Part shown: in pieces, positions 1 to 8,089 of the stretch
Layout: each line of letters begins with the position of its first letter
Position numbering within the stretch: the stretch's first letter is position 1
Assembly: GCA_026388495.1 (NCBI GenBank)
Contig: JAPLJQ010000256.1
Location: 1 to 33,972 of the forward strand
Direction: 5' to 3'
Length of the DNA: 33,972 bases
Origin: Deltaproteobacteria bacterium
GTDB taxonomy: Bacteria; Desulfobacterota; Syntrophia; Syntrophales; UBA2185
Notes under the pieces: generated by a model
Databases searched by the model: none
What the model saw: the letters and a program-made list of their open reading frames with translations, nothing else
Told to the model about the DNA's origin: nothing
Made by a program: the position numbers and the translations under genes

Positions 1-669
1 AACAGCATCGATGTCTTAGGTTACCGGGAGAAAGCGGCGGTTTCACATATCATGGACAATGTCCAGAAGGAACTGGTGGGCATCAAGCTTCCCCCTGGAT
101 ACAAGCTGTCCCAGGAAGGGGACGCCAAGCAGGGCAAGGAATCTTTCGACGCCATGATGTCTGCGTTGGTTATCGGGATGATCCTTCTTTATTTTTCATT
201 GGTCCCGGCATTCCGCTCCTTCGTCCACCCCCTGACGATTATGACGGCGATTCCCCTGGCCCTCATCGGCGCAATGTGGTCGCTTCTGATTGTCGGAAAG
301 CAGCAGTCCATGTCGGCATTCATGGGAATTGTACTCCTTGCCGGCATCGTCGTAAAAAATTCAATCTTGCTCATCGATTTTATTGAAATGGCCAAGGAAC
401 AGGGGGCATCTACACTGGAGGCCCTGCGGGACAGTGTCCGGATCCGGACTCGACCAATTCTGATGACGGCTTTCGCCACGGCTGCAGGCATGCTTCCCAT
501 TGCCATGGAACGAGCTATCGGTCTGGAGCGCTTGTCCCCTCTCGCGATCGTTGCTATTGGCGGCTTGATGGTATCCACATTTTTAACGCTTCTTTATGTA
601 CCAATTTTTTATACAATTTTTGAGGATATCACTGATTGGTTCTCACGTTTTTTACCCAAATCAAAATGA
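1..669 (+). CDS. RND efflux pump permease, C-terminal part
   Basis: The frame is open from the first base of the window, so this is the 3' end of a larger gene; about 222 codons are visible. It is the last membrane domain of a resistance-nodulation-division transporter (AcrB/CusA superfamily), an inner-membrane, proton-driven pump that works with a periplasmic adaptor and an outer-membrane channel. The sequence shows several hydrophobic helices, the family-typical stretch around FMGIVLLAGIVVKNSILLID and the later RTRPILMTAFATAAGMLP, then a last helix before a short basic tail. The substrate cannot be told from this part. No adaptor or TolC gene follows directly; the next gene is chrA, 69 bases on, so any partners lie upstream of the window. 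The stop at 667-669 looks natural, because the tail length is normal for the family. Confidence 0.93.
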   Translation, partial: NSIDVLGYREKAAVSHIMDNVQKELVGIKLPPGYKLSQEGDAKQGKESFDAMMSALVIGMILLYFSLVPAFRSFVHPLTIMTAIPLALIGAMWSLLIVGKQQSMSAFMGIVLLAGIVVKNSILLIDFIEMAKEQGASTLEALRDSVRIRTRPILMTAFATAAGMLPIAMERAIGLERLSPLAIVAIGGLMVSTFLTLLYVPIFYTIFEDITDWFSRFLPKSK

Positions 670-738
670 TCTATGCTGATGATTGTATGTGTAATATAAG
701 CGGAACTATTACCGCATTACATCCAGATTGGGGAAGTA

Positions 739-1896
739 TTGTTGAACAAAACACCAGCGATTAAAGAACTCTTTTTATCCTTCTTCAGGCTTGGCTTGAC
801 GGCCTTCGGCGGTCCCGCAATGGTGGCGCATATCAGAGAACTTTCCACTCAGCGCAATCAATGGCTTGATGAAAATGATTTTAAAAACGGTATTGCCCTC
901 TGTCAGGCTATACCGGGTGCTACGGCCATCCAGGCTGCTGCTTATGTAGGACTCCGGGTTCGTGGAATATCCGGAGCATTGGTTGCCTATAGTGGTTTTG
1001 GATTGCCAGCCTTTATTTTCATGTTGATTCTCTCTGCTTTATATGCCCAATTCAACGGCCTCCCCAAGTTCATCTCCTTGTTTAACGGCCTTCAGGTGAT
1101 CGTGGTTGCAATTATTTTTAACGCAACCTATTCATTTGGCAGGAACATCGCAAACAATTACAAAAACATTCTTATTTCTCTATTGGCTGCCATTTCATTA
1201 TGGTTCGGTGTAAGCCCTTTTATGGTTATTGTTGGGGCTGGCATCCTCGGTATGGTCCTTTTAAAAGTATCCGCTTCAAGCACCGTGGTCAATTACGAAA
1301 AAGCAACACAATGGAATGCTGCGCAAATCATTGGTCTCTTGGTCGCTTTTTCTATCTGCCTTGCCGGGCTGTATTTCATCAGTTCTGTTCTCTTTAATCT
1401 GGCAGCCGTCATGCTCAAGATAGACCTCTTCGCCTTCGGAGGAGGTTTTGCATCTCTTCCGCTCATGCTTCACGAGGTTGTCATCAACAGGGGATGGCTG
1501 GACAGCAAGACCTTTATGGATGGAATAGCCCTCGGTCAAGTGACACCCGGCCCCATTATCATTACAGCAACCTTTGTGGGGTATTTAGTTAATGGTATCT
1601 TCGGTGCGATTGTAGCGACGATCTCTATATTTACACCTTCATTCTTTATGGTGGTCACCGTTGCACTTTTTTTTGATCGCCTGAAGAATTCAGCATATTT
1701 TATGAAGGCTATAGACGGAATATTCGCTTCCTTTGTCGGGCTCCTTCTGTTTGTATGTATTAAGTTTGCCATAACTGTCCCATGGGATATTATCAGGATT
1801 CTTTTAGGGATTGTGGCATTAGCAGCTTTGCTTCGCAAAGTAGATATCCTGTATATAGTGTCAATAGGGGCTGTCATTTCTGTATTCGTTTTGTAA
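739..1896 (+). CDS. chrA: Chromate transporter, CHR family
   Basis: A 385-residue integral membrane protein of the CHR family, which exports chromate across the inner membrane (sulfate has been suggested for some members). It is of the long two-domain type. The family motif appears near residues 19-27 (GLTAFGGPA) and again in the second half as FAFGGGFASLPL around residues 230-243, each followed by helices. A proline/glycine motif (AIPGATAIQ, later QVTPGPIII) also repeats, consistent with an internal duplication. The start is a TTG at 739, with GGGGAAG just upstream; a second TTG at 742 is equally possible. It follows the RND pump on the same strand and could share its transcript, though both kinds of gene also occur alone. 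After the stop the sequence runs straight into a decayed mobile-element gene. Confidence 0.92.
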   Translation: MLNKTPAIKELFLSFFRLGLTAFGGPAMVAHIRELSTQRNQWLDENDFKNGIALCQAIPGATAIQAAAYVGLRVRGISGALVAYSGFGLPAFIFMLILSALYAQFNGLPKFISLFNGLQVIVVAIIFNATYSFGRNIANNYKNILISLLAAISLWFGVSPFMVIVGAGILGMVLLKVSASSTVVNYEKATQWNAAQIIGLLVAFSICLAGLYFISSVLFNLAAVMLKIDLFAFGGGFASLPLMLHEVVINRGWLDSKTFMDGIALGQVTPGPIIITATFVGYLVNGIFGAIVATISIFTPSFFMVVTVALFFDRLKNSAYFMKAIDGIFASFVGLLLFVCIKFAITVPWDIIRILLGIVALAALLRKVDILYIVSIGAVISVFVL

Positions 1897-1933
1897 CGCT
1901 AATTAAATAATTCAGTATTTCTAATGGTTATCG

Positions 1934-2738
1934 TTGATTCTCAGTAATGCCGCCAGATGTGACTTTGTAGGTGAACAGTGGCACTGGGAACAATCCAATG
2001 GTCGGCTCAAAGATCGCGCCTGCCGGGTCTTGCTGTTGGCCTTGGAGAGCAAGGGGGTCAACAAGCTTCCGGCGCGGCTCAGGGTAAGGGACTCATTTAA
2101 CCGGAGAGGGCAGACTCTTCCCGATCTCTGTGAGATTGACCAGGAAGCGGTTACCGGCAAGGTTTCCGAGTTTCGTTCTTTGACAATCGAGATGGTTCGT
2201 TTCACCCCCGAAGAGAAGCTTTGGGACCATCTTGTTCATACATATCATTACCTATCATTACCTGGGTCATCCTTGGATCGTGGGGTCCTATTTAAAATAC
2301 TTGGCCTATCTGGATGGTCGCCTGGTGGCCTGCCTCGGGTGGGGTTCTGCTTCCTGGAAAGTAGCCTGCCGGGACAGTTTCATTGGCTGGGGCACTCCCC
2401 TCAGGAAGAAGAACCTGTCCCAGGTGGTCAACAATGTCCGGTTCCTGATTTTGCCCTGGGTGAAGGTGGAGCATTTGGCCTCCAAGGTTCTGGCGGCCAA
2501 CATCAAACGCTTGGTCGCTGATTGGCACTCCCTCTACCAGGAGCCCATCGTGCTGTTAGAGACCTTTGTGGATGCTGCCCGTTTTCAGGGGACCTGCTAC
2601 CGCGCCGCCAACTGGCGGTACGTGGGGGCTACCCGGGGGATCGCCAAAAGCGGCAATGATCACTGTTACCACGGTCAGCCCAAGGCGGTGTATCTCTATC
2701 CCCTGGCCAAAGATTTTCGGGAGCGACTCCATGCTTGA
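1934..2738 (+). pseudogene. DruA-like (DUF4338) gene, frame-shifted and 5'-truncated
   Basis: Two overlapping frames together read as one DUF4338/DruA-family protein. The first frame (from about 1934) carries the N-terminal region (EQSNGRLKDRACRVLLL) up to HTYHYL near 2252. The second carries the conserved core: GWG..SWK...RDSFIGW, then NNVRFLILPWV, LASKVL, and LLETFVDAARFQGTCYRAANW, ending at a stop at 2736-2738. The frames are separated by a tandem 10-base duplication at 2243-2263; removing one copy restores a single frame across the break. The usual first 30-40 residues are missing, and an in-frame stop lies at 1922-1924. DUF4338 proteins include DruA of the Druantia anti-phage system, but many are linked to transposons. 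Here no other Druantia genes exist and an IS66-like fragment follows, so a mobile-element remnant is more likely. Confidence 0.85.
2243..2263 (+). repeat. 10-base tandem duplication that breaks the DruA-like frame
   Basis: The unit TATCATTACC occurs twice head to tail (2243-2252 and 2253-2262) followed by one more T. One copy would encode the family-typical YHYLG. The second copy adds 10 bases and shifts the frame by one. Both units are identical, so the event is recent or the site is prone to slippage. Confidence 0.9.
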
Positions 2739-2919
2739 CAGGACATTGCTACCACCGCATATCGTGATTACCGCGCAGGATCTTCAGAATACCCCGCCCG
2801 TCATTTTGACGCTTTTGGAATACCTGCTACAGGAGAATATGGCGCTACAAAAGCACATTGACCGCGAATCGTCGGGTCGACGAGGGGTGCCGGTGTACCG
2901 GCATAGGACATCTATATGA
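2731..2919 (+). pseudogene. N-terminal fragment of an IS66-type transposase
   Basis: A 62-codon frame begins with an ATG inside the last codons of the DruA-like gene (8-base overlap, as in a translationally coupled pair). Residues about 22-48 (VILTLLEYLLQENMALQKHI) resemble the N-terminal leucine-zipper region of IS66-family TnpC, where a run of this kind precedes QLGQNSSNSS. That serine/asparagine stretch is absent. After IDRE the reading changes to an unrelated basic tail ending at 2919. The catalytic DDE domain is missing altogether, so this cannot be an active transposase. The similarity is judged by eye over a short region, so the family call is moderate. The coupling with the DruA-like gene suggests both came in as one element. 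Confidence 0.55.
2869..2903 (+). repeat. Two adjacent small palindromes at the IS66 break point
   Basis: TCGTCG-GGT-CGACGA (2869-2883) is followed four bases later by TGCCGGT-GT-ACCGGCA (2888-2903). Both are perfect. They sit where the IS66-like reading is lost, so they may mark an element end or a recombination scar. No transposon family was recognised from them. Confidence 0.6.
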
Positions 2920-3278
2920 AAATATATCAAAATCTACGACGTCAAAAAAGTTTTGTCATGCACGGGCGGCTCAATTATTGTGTAAAAATAACGATTCATA
3001 GATAATTATACCATAAATATGACGGGCGATACCGGACTGCATGACAATTGTAAATCAATTTGTGCCGGGGGAGCGGCGACCATTTGTTAGCTAACTAACT
3101 ATAAATAAAAGTAAATATATTCAATGGGGGCTTTTTCTTTTGCCGGCGATTAGTGAAATCGACTTTTTTCATCCTTTTTAAAAAAGATACTCCATAAAAT
3201 CAACATATTAAGAAGAAATATGCAAATCAGTCGTCTTGTAGGCCGTCATGACGACTAACATCTCCTGCGGGCTTCCTT
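2920..3278. other. Gene-free AT-rich stretch
   Basis: No supported coding frame on either strand. It contains a 10-base palindrome GTTAGCTAAC near 3087 and an inverted repeat AGTCGTC/GACGACT with a 14-base loop (3229-3256). The composition is more AT-rich than the genes on either side, in keeping with foreign or decayed DNA behind the mobile-element remnants. No promoter of good quality was found. Confidence 0.6.
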
Positions 3279-3383
3279 TCAGATCTTAGTCCCTTCGGCG
3301 AGAAGATTCAGGTGATCACTGTACACAAAACGCTTGTCCCGCTTCCTTCCCGTCGTTTCCCTAAGGATCTTAGCAAAGCCCAT
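3279..3383 (-). pseudogene. Fic-family protein, C-terminal remnant
   Basis: On the minus strand 34 codons from an ATG at 3381-3383 to a TGA at 3279-3281 read MGFAKILRETTGRKRDKRF followed by VYSDHLNLLAEGTKI. This matches the usual last 30 or so residues of Fic-domain proteins, a winged-helix segment of the form L.E.TG.+R.R.FVY..YL..L.EGT. The Fic core with its HPFxxGN motif is absent. Upstream on the same strand the frame closes within four codons at 3393-3395, and no other frame gives Fic sequence. It is a decayed end of a Fic gene, perhaps from a former toxin or AMPylation locus. The call rests on recognition by eye of a short but distinctive motif. Confidence 0.6.
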
Positions 3384-3619
3384 GGTCAAGATTCACAGGT
3401 ACATGAAAAGGCCCCTGCCTGCCTGAAGTCATCAGGTTTGGAGTTGATGGATATTATTTATTCTTTTACTTCATAATGAAAATGTGTGGCCGTCGTCTGC
3501 TATGCCTGTTATGATAAGATGCAATCGTAATGCAGTTATCGCAACCGAGATTGCTTGCGGTATTTATAAGAGGATATCGCTTTCTTTTATGGCGATTGTC
3601 GAAAAAGAAGGATGTTTTT
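3384..3619. other. Leader region upstream of the MBL-fold gene
   Basis: About 235 bases without a supported gene. Just before the MBL-fold start is AAGGA (3607-3611), a good ribosome binding site. No convincing -35/-10 pair was seen. Confidence 0.5.
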
Positions 3620-4606
3620 ATGAGGATACGCAAGGCAGGCAAGATCAATGATCGCCTCTGGTATTTGGGGCGCGAAGAGTCGGGAGTCTATATCCTTGAA
3701 GGCAGGGACTGTTCCATCATGATTAACGGGGGCTTCAGTTTCATCCTCCCCGACGTGCTCGCACAGATGAGGAATTTTGAAATAGACGCACAGAAAATCA
3801 AAAAAATCCTCATCCTTCACTCCCATTTCGACCACGCGGGCATCGCGCCTTATTTCAGACGAACCCGCCCTGACATCACGTTTTACGCGTCGACGCCGGC
3901 ATGGAAGGTATTCGCCATGCCGAAAGCGATGGAGGTCATGAACCGCTTCAGCCGGATCAGCGCGAAGTGGATGGGCGTTGAAAGTGTTCTCGACGCCTAC
4001 GACATGGACTGGCGCGGCGACGTCGGTGGAACGGCGATAAGCGAAGGAGACAGGATCGATCTGGGCGGGGTCGTTCTGGGGATCATGGATACACCGGGCC
4101 ATTCCCGTTGTTCCATCACGGCATATGAGGCGGACGAGGGACTTCTGTTTGCTTCCGACGCAGTCGGGGTCGCATACAAAGATATGACCTTCCCTTCCAT
4201 GAATACCGACGTGAATCAGTATCTCCACAGCCTGCTGAAGCTGAAGCCCCTTCCCGTTAACTGCGTCTGTGCCGATCATTACGGATACATCACGGGGAAG
4301 GAGGCGGCGGGTTTCGTCGATATCACCATTGAAGAGGGCCGGAAGTGGAAGGATCGTTTCGAGGTGTGCTGTCGCCGCCACGGCGGTGATATAGACGCTG
4401 CAGGAAAGGAAATGACGGCCTTATTCGTCCGGGAATACCCGGACTACCTCATTGCCCCGGAAATCCTGGAAGGGGTTTTCAGGCAGATGATGAAATCTGT
4501 AGCCGGGAAGGCGTCCGATCCAGGGTATTTTCCCGCCCAGCATGAGAAGGGTTCCAATCCCTGCGAGGATCAGCCCGATGATGAGCAGGATTTTACCAAA
4601 GCCTGA
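3620..4606 (+). CDS. MBL-fold metallo-hydrolase with altered C-terminus
   Basis: A metallo-beta-lactamase-fold hydrolase of 328 residues, probably cytoplasmic, with a two-metal site. The signature HSHFDH lies at residues 67-72. Further ligands are likely the His in DTPGHS, the Asp in FASDAVG and the His in CADHYG. This is the glyoxalase-II-like branch; the substrate is unknown. The ATG at 3620 is preferred over an upstream frame start at 3530, because it has AAGGA eight bases before it and homology-like sequence begins there. The last 35 or so codons (from about 4502) are the exact antisense of a DUF2905 gene fragment and give a low-complexity tail (QPDDEQDFTKA). The gene therefore appears to have lost its own stop through a deletion and reads into a formerly convergent neighbour. 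The catalytic domain is intact. Confidence 0.85.
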   Translation: MRIRKAGKINDRLWYLGREESGVYILEGRDCSIMINGGFSFILPDVLAQMRNFEIDAQKIKKILILHSHFDHAGIAPYFRRTRPDITFYASTPAWKVFAMPKAMEVMNRFSRISAKWMGVESVLDAYDMDWRGDVGGTAISEGDRIDLGGVVLGIMDTPGHSRCSITAYEADEGLLFASDAVGVAYKDMTFPSMNTDVNQYLHSLLKLKPLPVNCVCADHYGYITGKEAAGFVDITIEEGRKWKDRFEVCCRRHGGDIDAAGKEMTALFVREYPDYLIAPEILEGVFRQMMKSVAGKASDPGYFPAQHEKGSNPCEDQPDDEQDFTKA

Positions 4607-4621
4607 AAGCGCCGTCTTTAT
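4502..4621 (-). pseudogene. DUF2905 membrane protein, N-terminal remnant
   Basis: Read on the minus strand, 40 codons give a typical DUF2905 start: KTALSGFGKILLIIGLILAG, a further hydrophobic run, then GGKIPWIGRLPG. Intact members are about 70 residues with a second membrane helix; here the match ends at the PG and the frame continues with unrelated sequence. The expected start codon position holds ATA (complement of 4619-4621), seven bases after a perfect AGGAG, so the start seems to have mutated from ATG. It lies 21 bases after the PflX-like gene stop, so it was once the last gene of the patatin-PflX operon. Loss of both start and C-terminus makes it non-functional. The whole fragment is overlapped in antisense by the MBL-fold gene. 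Confidence 0.7.
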
Positions 4622-4642
4622 TGAGATTCTCCTATTATTATA

Positions 4643-5575
4643 TCATATCTGTGACCAGTTGAAGGGTATATCCTTCTCGAAATCCGGCGATAACGTCCTT
4701 TCGTCCACGTCCTGAGTAAAGATCGTTTCAAAACCCATATCGAGGGCGGTATTAACCACCCGTTCATATTCCTCATGGGTAATTCTTCTGCCGAGAAAGT
4801 AGTCATCTTTAACCGGGGGAACAGGGGTGTACTGAGACATCAGGCTCAGTGGCACGGATGTGGAAATGTGCATTTTGATGAGCTTGAGGACCTCGATGCT
4901 GTTCGATATTTTCCCCGGAAGAATGAGGTGACGAATGATCAGTCCCCTTGATGCGATTCCCCCGTCTTCTTCAAGGGTGTCCCCAACCTGCCGGACCATT
5001 TCCCTGATGGATTCCACGGCAACCCCGTGGTAATCCTTCACTGCGGATAGCTGAAAAGAATCCCGTTCATTGCCATATTTGAAGTCCGGCAGATAGATAT
5101 CCACCACGCCTTCCAGGATTTTAATCATATCCGGATTCTCGTAGCCGCCGCAATTGTAAACAAGGGGGAGTTTCAGGCCATTCTGACGGGCGATCAGCCA
5201 TGCCTCCATGATCCCGGGCAACTGGGGGGTGGGGGTTACCGGCTCGATGTTATGGCATCGTTGTTCCTGCAATGAAAGCATCATGCGGGCAAGGCCTTCG
5301 CTGCCCGTTCTTTTCCCGGAGGTTCTGTGGCTGATCTGGTAGTTCTGGCAATGGATGCATCTTAAGTTGCATGAGGAGAAAAAAATCGTACCCGCACCGT
5401 GTATTCCCGAAAGGGGCGGCTCTTCTCCATGGTGGGGAAGGATGCTTTTTACAACGATGTCATCGTCAAGACCGCAGAATCCTTTTTCCCCCGTCGTTCT
5501 GTCTACGGAGCATCTCCTTGGGCAGAGCGTACAGCGCTTCATGACGTTATTAAGATATGCTATCTTTTCTTTCAC
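4643..5575 (-). CDS. PflX-type radical SAM protein
   Basis: A 310-residue radical SAM enzyme of the PflX/COG1313 group, related to pyruvate formate-lyase activating enzymes. The SAM-cluster motif CNLRCIHC is at residues 69-76. Four more cysteines precede it (C15, C18, C22 and C34 in CTLCPRRC and GFCG), as is typical for this group and probably binding a further metal centre. GTIFFSSCNLRC and HHGEEPP are strong family markers. No glycyl radical partner is present in the window, so the target is unknown. The start is GTG at 5573-5575, directly abutting the TGA of the patatin gene (TGAGTG), so translation is almost certainly coupled. It is the middle gene of a patatin-PflX-DUF2905 operon whose last member has decayed. 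Confidence 0.9.
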   Translation of the reverse strand: MKEKIAYLNNVMKRCTLCPRRCSVDRTTGEKGFCGLDDDIVVKSILPHHGEEPPLSGIHGAGTIFFSSCNLRCIHCQNYQISHRTSGKRTGSEGLARMMLSLQEQRCHNIEPVTPTPQLPGIMEAWLIARQNGLKLPLVYNCGGYENPDMIKILEGVVDIYLPDFKYGNERDSFQLSAVKDYHGVAVESIREMVRQVGDTLEEDGGIASRGLIIRHLILPGKISNSIEVLKLIKMHISTSVPLSLMSQYTPVPPVKDDYFLGRRITHEEYERVVNTALDMGFETIFTQDVDERTLSPDFEKDIPFNWSQI

Positions 5576-6643
5576 TCAGAAGCTCGTAACGACATCCCTG
5601 ATTTTCCCGCTTTCCACAAGCTCCAGGAATTGTTCTCCCAGGGGTTCAGCCAGTTGAACGGACTGACGCCAATTTTCGATCCGTGTGGCAGGGTGATCTA
5701 TGAAGGTTTTAAAATCACCCCTGTCCGGCACTTTCCCTCCCGGCATCCTGGCGATGAAGTCCTCAGAAGGATACACCATGAGGACGTTGTCCAGGATATG
5801 ATCCGGTGGACGGCGGTAGGACAGCTTCTTATCCAGCCAGCCGGGAACGATACGTTCCTGGTGGTTGAAAAACAGGGTAATGTCATCGTCTTTTGGCGCG
5901 TAATGATGGGTCAGGTGATAGTCGAGCAGACCGCCGTCCCGATAGACGCCGGTGGGCGCTCCGTAAATATTCCTGACTCCCGCGATGACCACGGGAATGG
6001 CGCCGGACGCCATGACGGCATGCTTGAAATTGATCTCCGTTAACGGAATGAACCGGCCCCGGAAATCCGGTCTCAGGCAGAAGTGTGGAGGTTTGGGCCC
6101 GTTGTAAAATACCACCCGTTCTGCAAAGTGGTAGAGCTGGGATCGATTGACGGCATTTAAGAGAAAGCAAATCCCGAGACCGATCTGCTGTACCCATTTT
6201 GTTTCTGAAGACACGAGGTTTTTTGCCCGGGCGGTGATGACGGCAAGACGGTATTTCTTGTTGGTAAGAGCAAAGGGCAGTGCGTCATCTTCAAGATAGG
6301 TATTCATGATGTCCCGCATGGACTTAAGGATGGTCGCCGGTGTTTCCGTTCTTTTGTAGGAAGTCGTGATGTAGGCGTCCATGAGGGTGCGATAGCTCTT
6401 TTCGGGCTCCGGTTGTACCCATGCGGCAAATCGCCATGCGCCGGCCGATGCGCCAATCAGCGTGACAGGCCTTAAATGTCCGAGAAGACCGCTTTTCAGG
6501 AGGGTCAGGTCAAAACCCGTAGCAGCCAGCCATCTTGGGCCTGTTGCGGGGGCAAAGTAGGTCGTGACGCGGTCAAAATGAAAGCCGCCGTCCTGTATCA
6601 CCTCACAGGCCAGCTTTCCAGCTTTTATGCGGATACTATCCAT
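5576..6643 (-). CDS. Patatin-like phospholipase family protein
   Basis: A 355-residue patatin-fold protein, a serine acyl hydrolase acting on lipids through a Ser-Asp dyad. The nucleophile elbow GASAG is at residues 64-68 (Ser66), and the Asp is in YRDGG around residue 236. An Arg/Gly-rich oxyanion loop near GPRWLAATG is plausible but the usual GGGxRG is not evident. No signal peptide or membrane helix was seen, so it is probably cytoplasmic or peripheral. The ATG at 6641-6643 has only a weak ribosome site. It is first in a tight minus-strand pair with the radical SAM gene. It diverges from proA across a 183-base gap. Substrate and role are unknown. Confidence 0.85.
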   Translation of the reverse strand: MDSIRIKAGKLACEVIQDGGFHFDRVTTYFAPATGPRWLAATGFDLTLLKSGLLGHLRPVTLIGASAGAWRFAAWVQPEPEKSYRTLMDAYITTSYKRTETPATILKSMRDIMNTYLEDDALPFALTNKKYRLAVITARAKNLVSSETKWVQQIGLGICFLLNAVNRSQLYHFAERVVFYNGPKPPHFCLRPDFRGRFIPLTEINFKHAVMASGAIPVVIAGVRNIYGAPTGVYRDGGLLDYHLTHHYAPKDDDITLFFNHQERIVPGWLDKKLSYRRPPDHILDNVLMVYPSEDFIARMPGGKVPDRGDFKTFIDHPATRIENWRQSVQLAEPLGEQFLELVESGKIRDVVTSF

Positions 6644-6680
6644 TGCTGACGACTATGACATGAAAAAACATCAAATGACC

Positions 6681-6709
6681 TTGACACTATATGAGACGTT
6701 GGGTAAAGT
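6681..6709 (+). promoter_or_regulatory. Sigma-70-type promoter before proA
   Basis: TTGACA (6681-6686), a 17-base spacer, then TAAAGT (6704-6709). The -35 is perfect and the -10 matches at four of six. It points toward proA, giving a leader of roughly 110 bases. Confidence 0.6.
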
Positions 6710-6826
6710 AAATTAAACAGCAATAATATGTTTTTATCAACTTGCGATTCATACCTAAACATGGCCCGTTTTGTCAATCTCTATTGTTGGCAGGGATAAA
6801 GAAACACGGCATTGATTGAGGAATAA

Positions 6827-8089
6827 ATGATCATGGATGTCAGGTCTTACGTGATTGAAATCGCGGAAAACGCGAAAAGAGCCGCCGGTAAACTGGCGCG
6901 CCTTTCCACGGAAGTTAAGAACAGGGCGCTCCTCCATATTGCGGACGAACTGATCAGGCAGACTGATGCTCTGATCCGGGAAAATGAAAAGGATCTCGAT
7001 CATGCGAGAGACAAGGGTCTCTCCGCATCGATGATGGACAGACTCACGTTGAAAGAAAGCACCGTCCTGGCTATGGCGACGGGCCTGCGGGAAGTGGCCG
7101 CACTCCCCGACCCGGTGGGAAAAATCACCTCCATGTGGCGGAGGCCCAACGGCTTGCTCGTCGGGAGAATGAGAATTCCCCTGGGCGTTATCGGTATCAT
7201 CTATGAAGCCCGTCCCAATGTGACGGCCGATGCCGCCGCTCTTTGTTTGAAATCCGGAAACGCCGTGATATTAAGAGGTGGCTCCGAGGCAATACACTCA
7301 AATATTGCCATTGCCCGTATCCTCCAGAGTTCCCTGAGAGAGGAATCAGTCCCGGAAGAAGCCATCCAGGTCATCCAGACAATCGACAGGGAAGCGGTCC
7401 GAGAAATGCTGCAACTCGATGAACATATTGATCTGATTATTCCCCGCGGGGGCGAGGATCTGATCAGGGCCGTGGTGAACGAATCAAGGATCCCCGTGAT
7501 CAAGCACTACAAAGGGGTCTGTCACATCTTTGTGGATGCGAGCGCCGATGTTGATATGGCCATAAAGTTATGCATGAATGCGAAAACCCAGCGCCCCGGG
7601 GTCTGTAATGCCATGGAGACCCTCCTTGTTCATCAGGATATCGCCGGCGGTTTCCTGCCCGTCATGGCAAGCCGTTTTCGGGAAGCCGGCGTCGTTCTGA
7701 AGGGCTGCGATAAAACAAGGGCTATTCTGCAGGATGTTGAGAAGGCGCAAGAGGACGACTGGTACCGGGAATACCTTGATCTCATTCTATCCGTTCGCAT
7801 CGTAAGCGGCATGGATGAGGCCGTCGCCCACATCGAAAAGTACGGTTCCCTGCATACGGAATCCATCATCACCAGCAATTATGAGAATGCCCAGCGGTTT
7901 CTGAATGATGTGAACTCTTCCACTGTTCTCGTCAATGCCTCGACCCGCTTCAGCGACGGTTTTGAGCTGGGCCTCGGCGCGGAGATCGGCATCAGCACGA
8001 CGAAGCTGCACGCCTACGGGCCCATGGGACTGGAAGAGCTGACAACGACCAAATTTATCATTTATGGAAATGGACAGGTGAGAACATGA
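6827..8089 (+). CDS. proA: Gamma-glutamyl phosphate reductase
   Basis: A full-length ProA of 420 residues. It reduces gamma-glutamyl phosphate to glutamate semialdehyde with NADPH, the second step of proline synthesis, in the cytoplasm. It belongs to the aldehyde dehydrogenase superfamily. The catalytic cysteine is C260 in TQRPGVCNAMETLL. IGIIYEARPNVTADAAALCL (residues 122-141) and GLGAEIGIST near the end are strong ProA signatures. The start is ATG 6827 or the in-frame ATG 6833; GAGGA at 6818-6822 is close to the first and better spaced for the second. It is not next to proB here but overlaps nadD, an arrangement (proA-nadD) common in this part of the bacteria. Confidence 0.97.
   Translation: MIMDVRSYVIEIAENAKRAAGKLARLSTEVKNRALLHIADELIRQTDALIRENEKDLDHARDKGLSASMMDRLTLKESTVLAMATGLREVAALPDPVGKITSMWRRPNGLLVGRMRIPLGVIGIIYEARPNVTADAAALCLKSGNAVILRGGSEAIHSNIAIARILQSSLREESVPEEAIQVIQTIDREAVREMLQLDEHIDLIIPRGGEDLIRAVVNESRIPVIKHYKGVCHIFVDASADVDMAIKLCMNAKTQRPGVCNAMETLLVHQDIAGGFLPVMASRFREAGVVLKGCDKTRAILQDVEKAQEDDWYREYLDLILSVRIVSGMDEAVAHIEKYGSLHTESIITSNYENAQRFLNDVNSSTVLVNASTRFSDGFELGLGAEIGISTTKLHAYGPMGLEELTTTKFIIYGNGQVRT

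Noticed and set aside
1934..2919. A working Druantia defence system
   Set aside because: Only a broken DruA-like gene is present. No druB-E or helicase gene lies near, and an IS66-like piece follows, which favours a mobile-element remnant.
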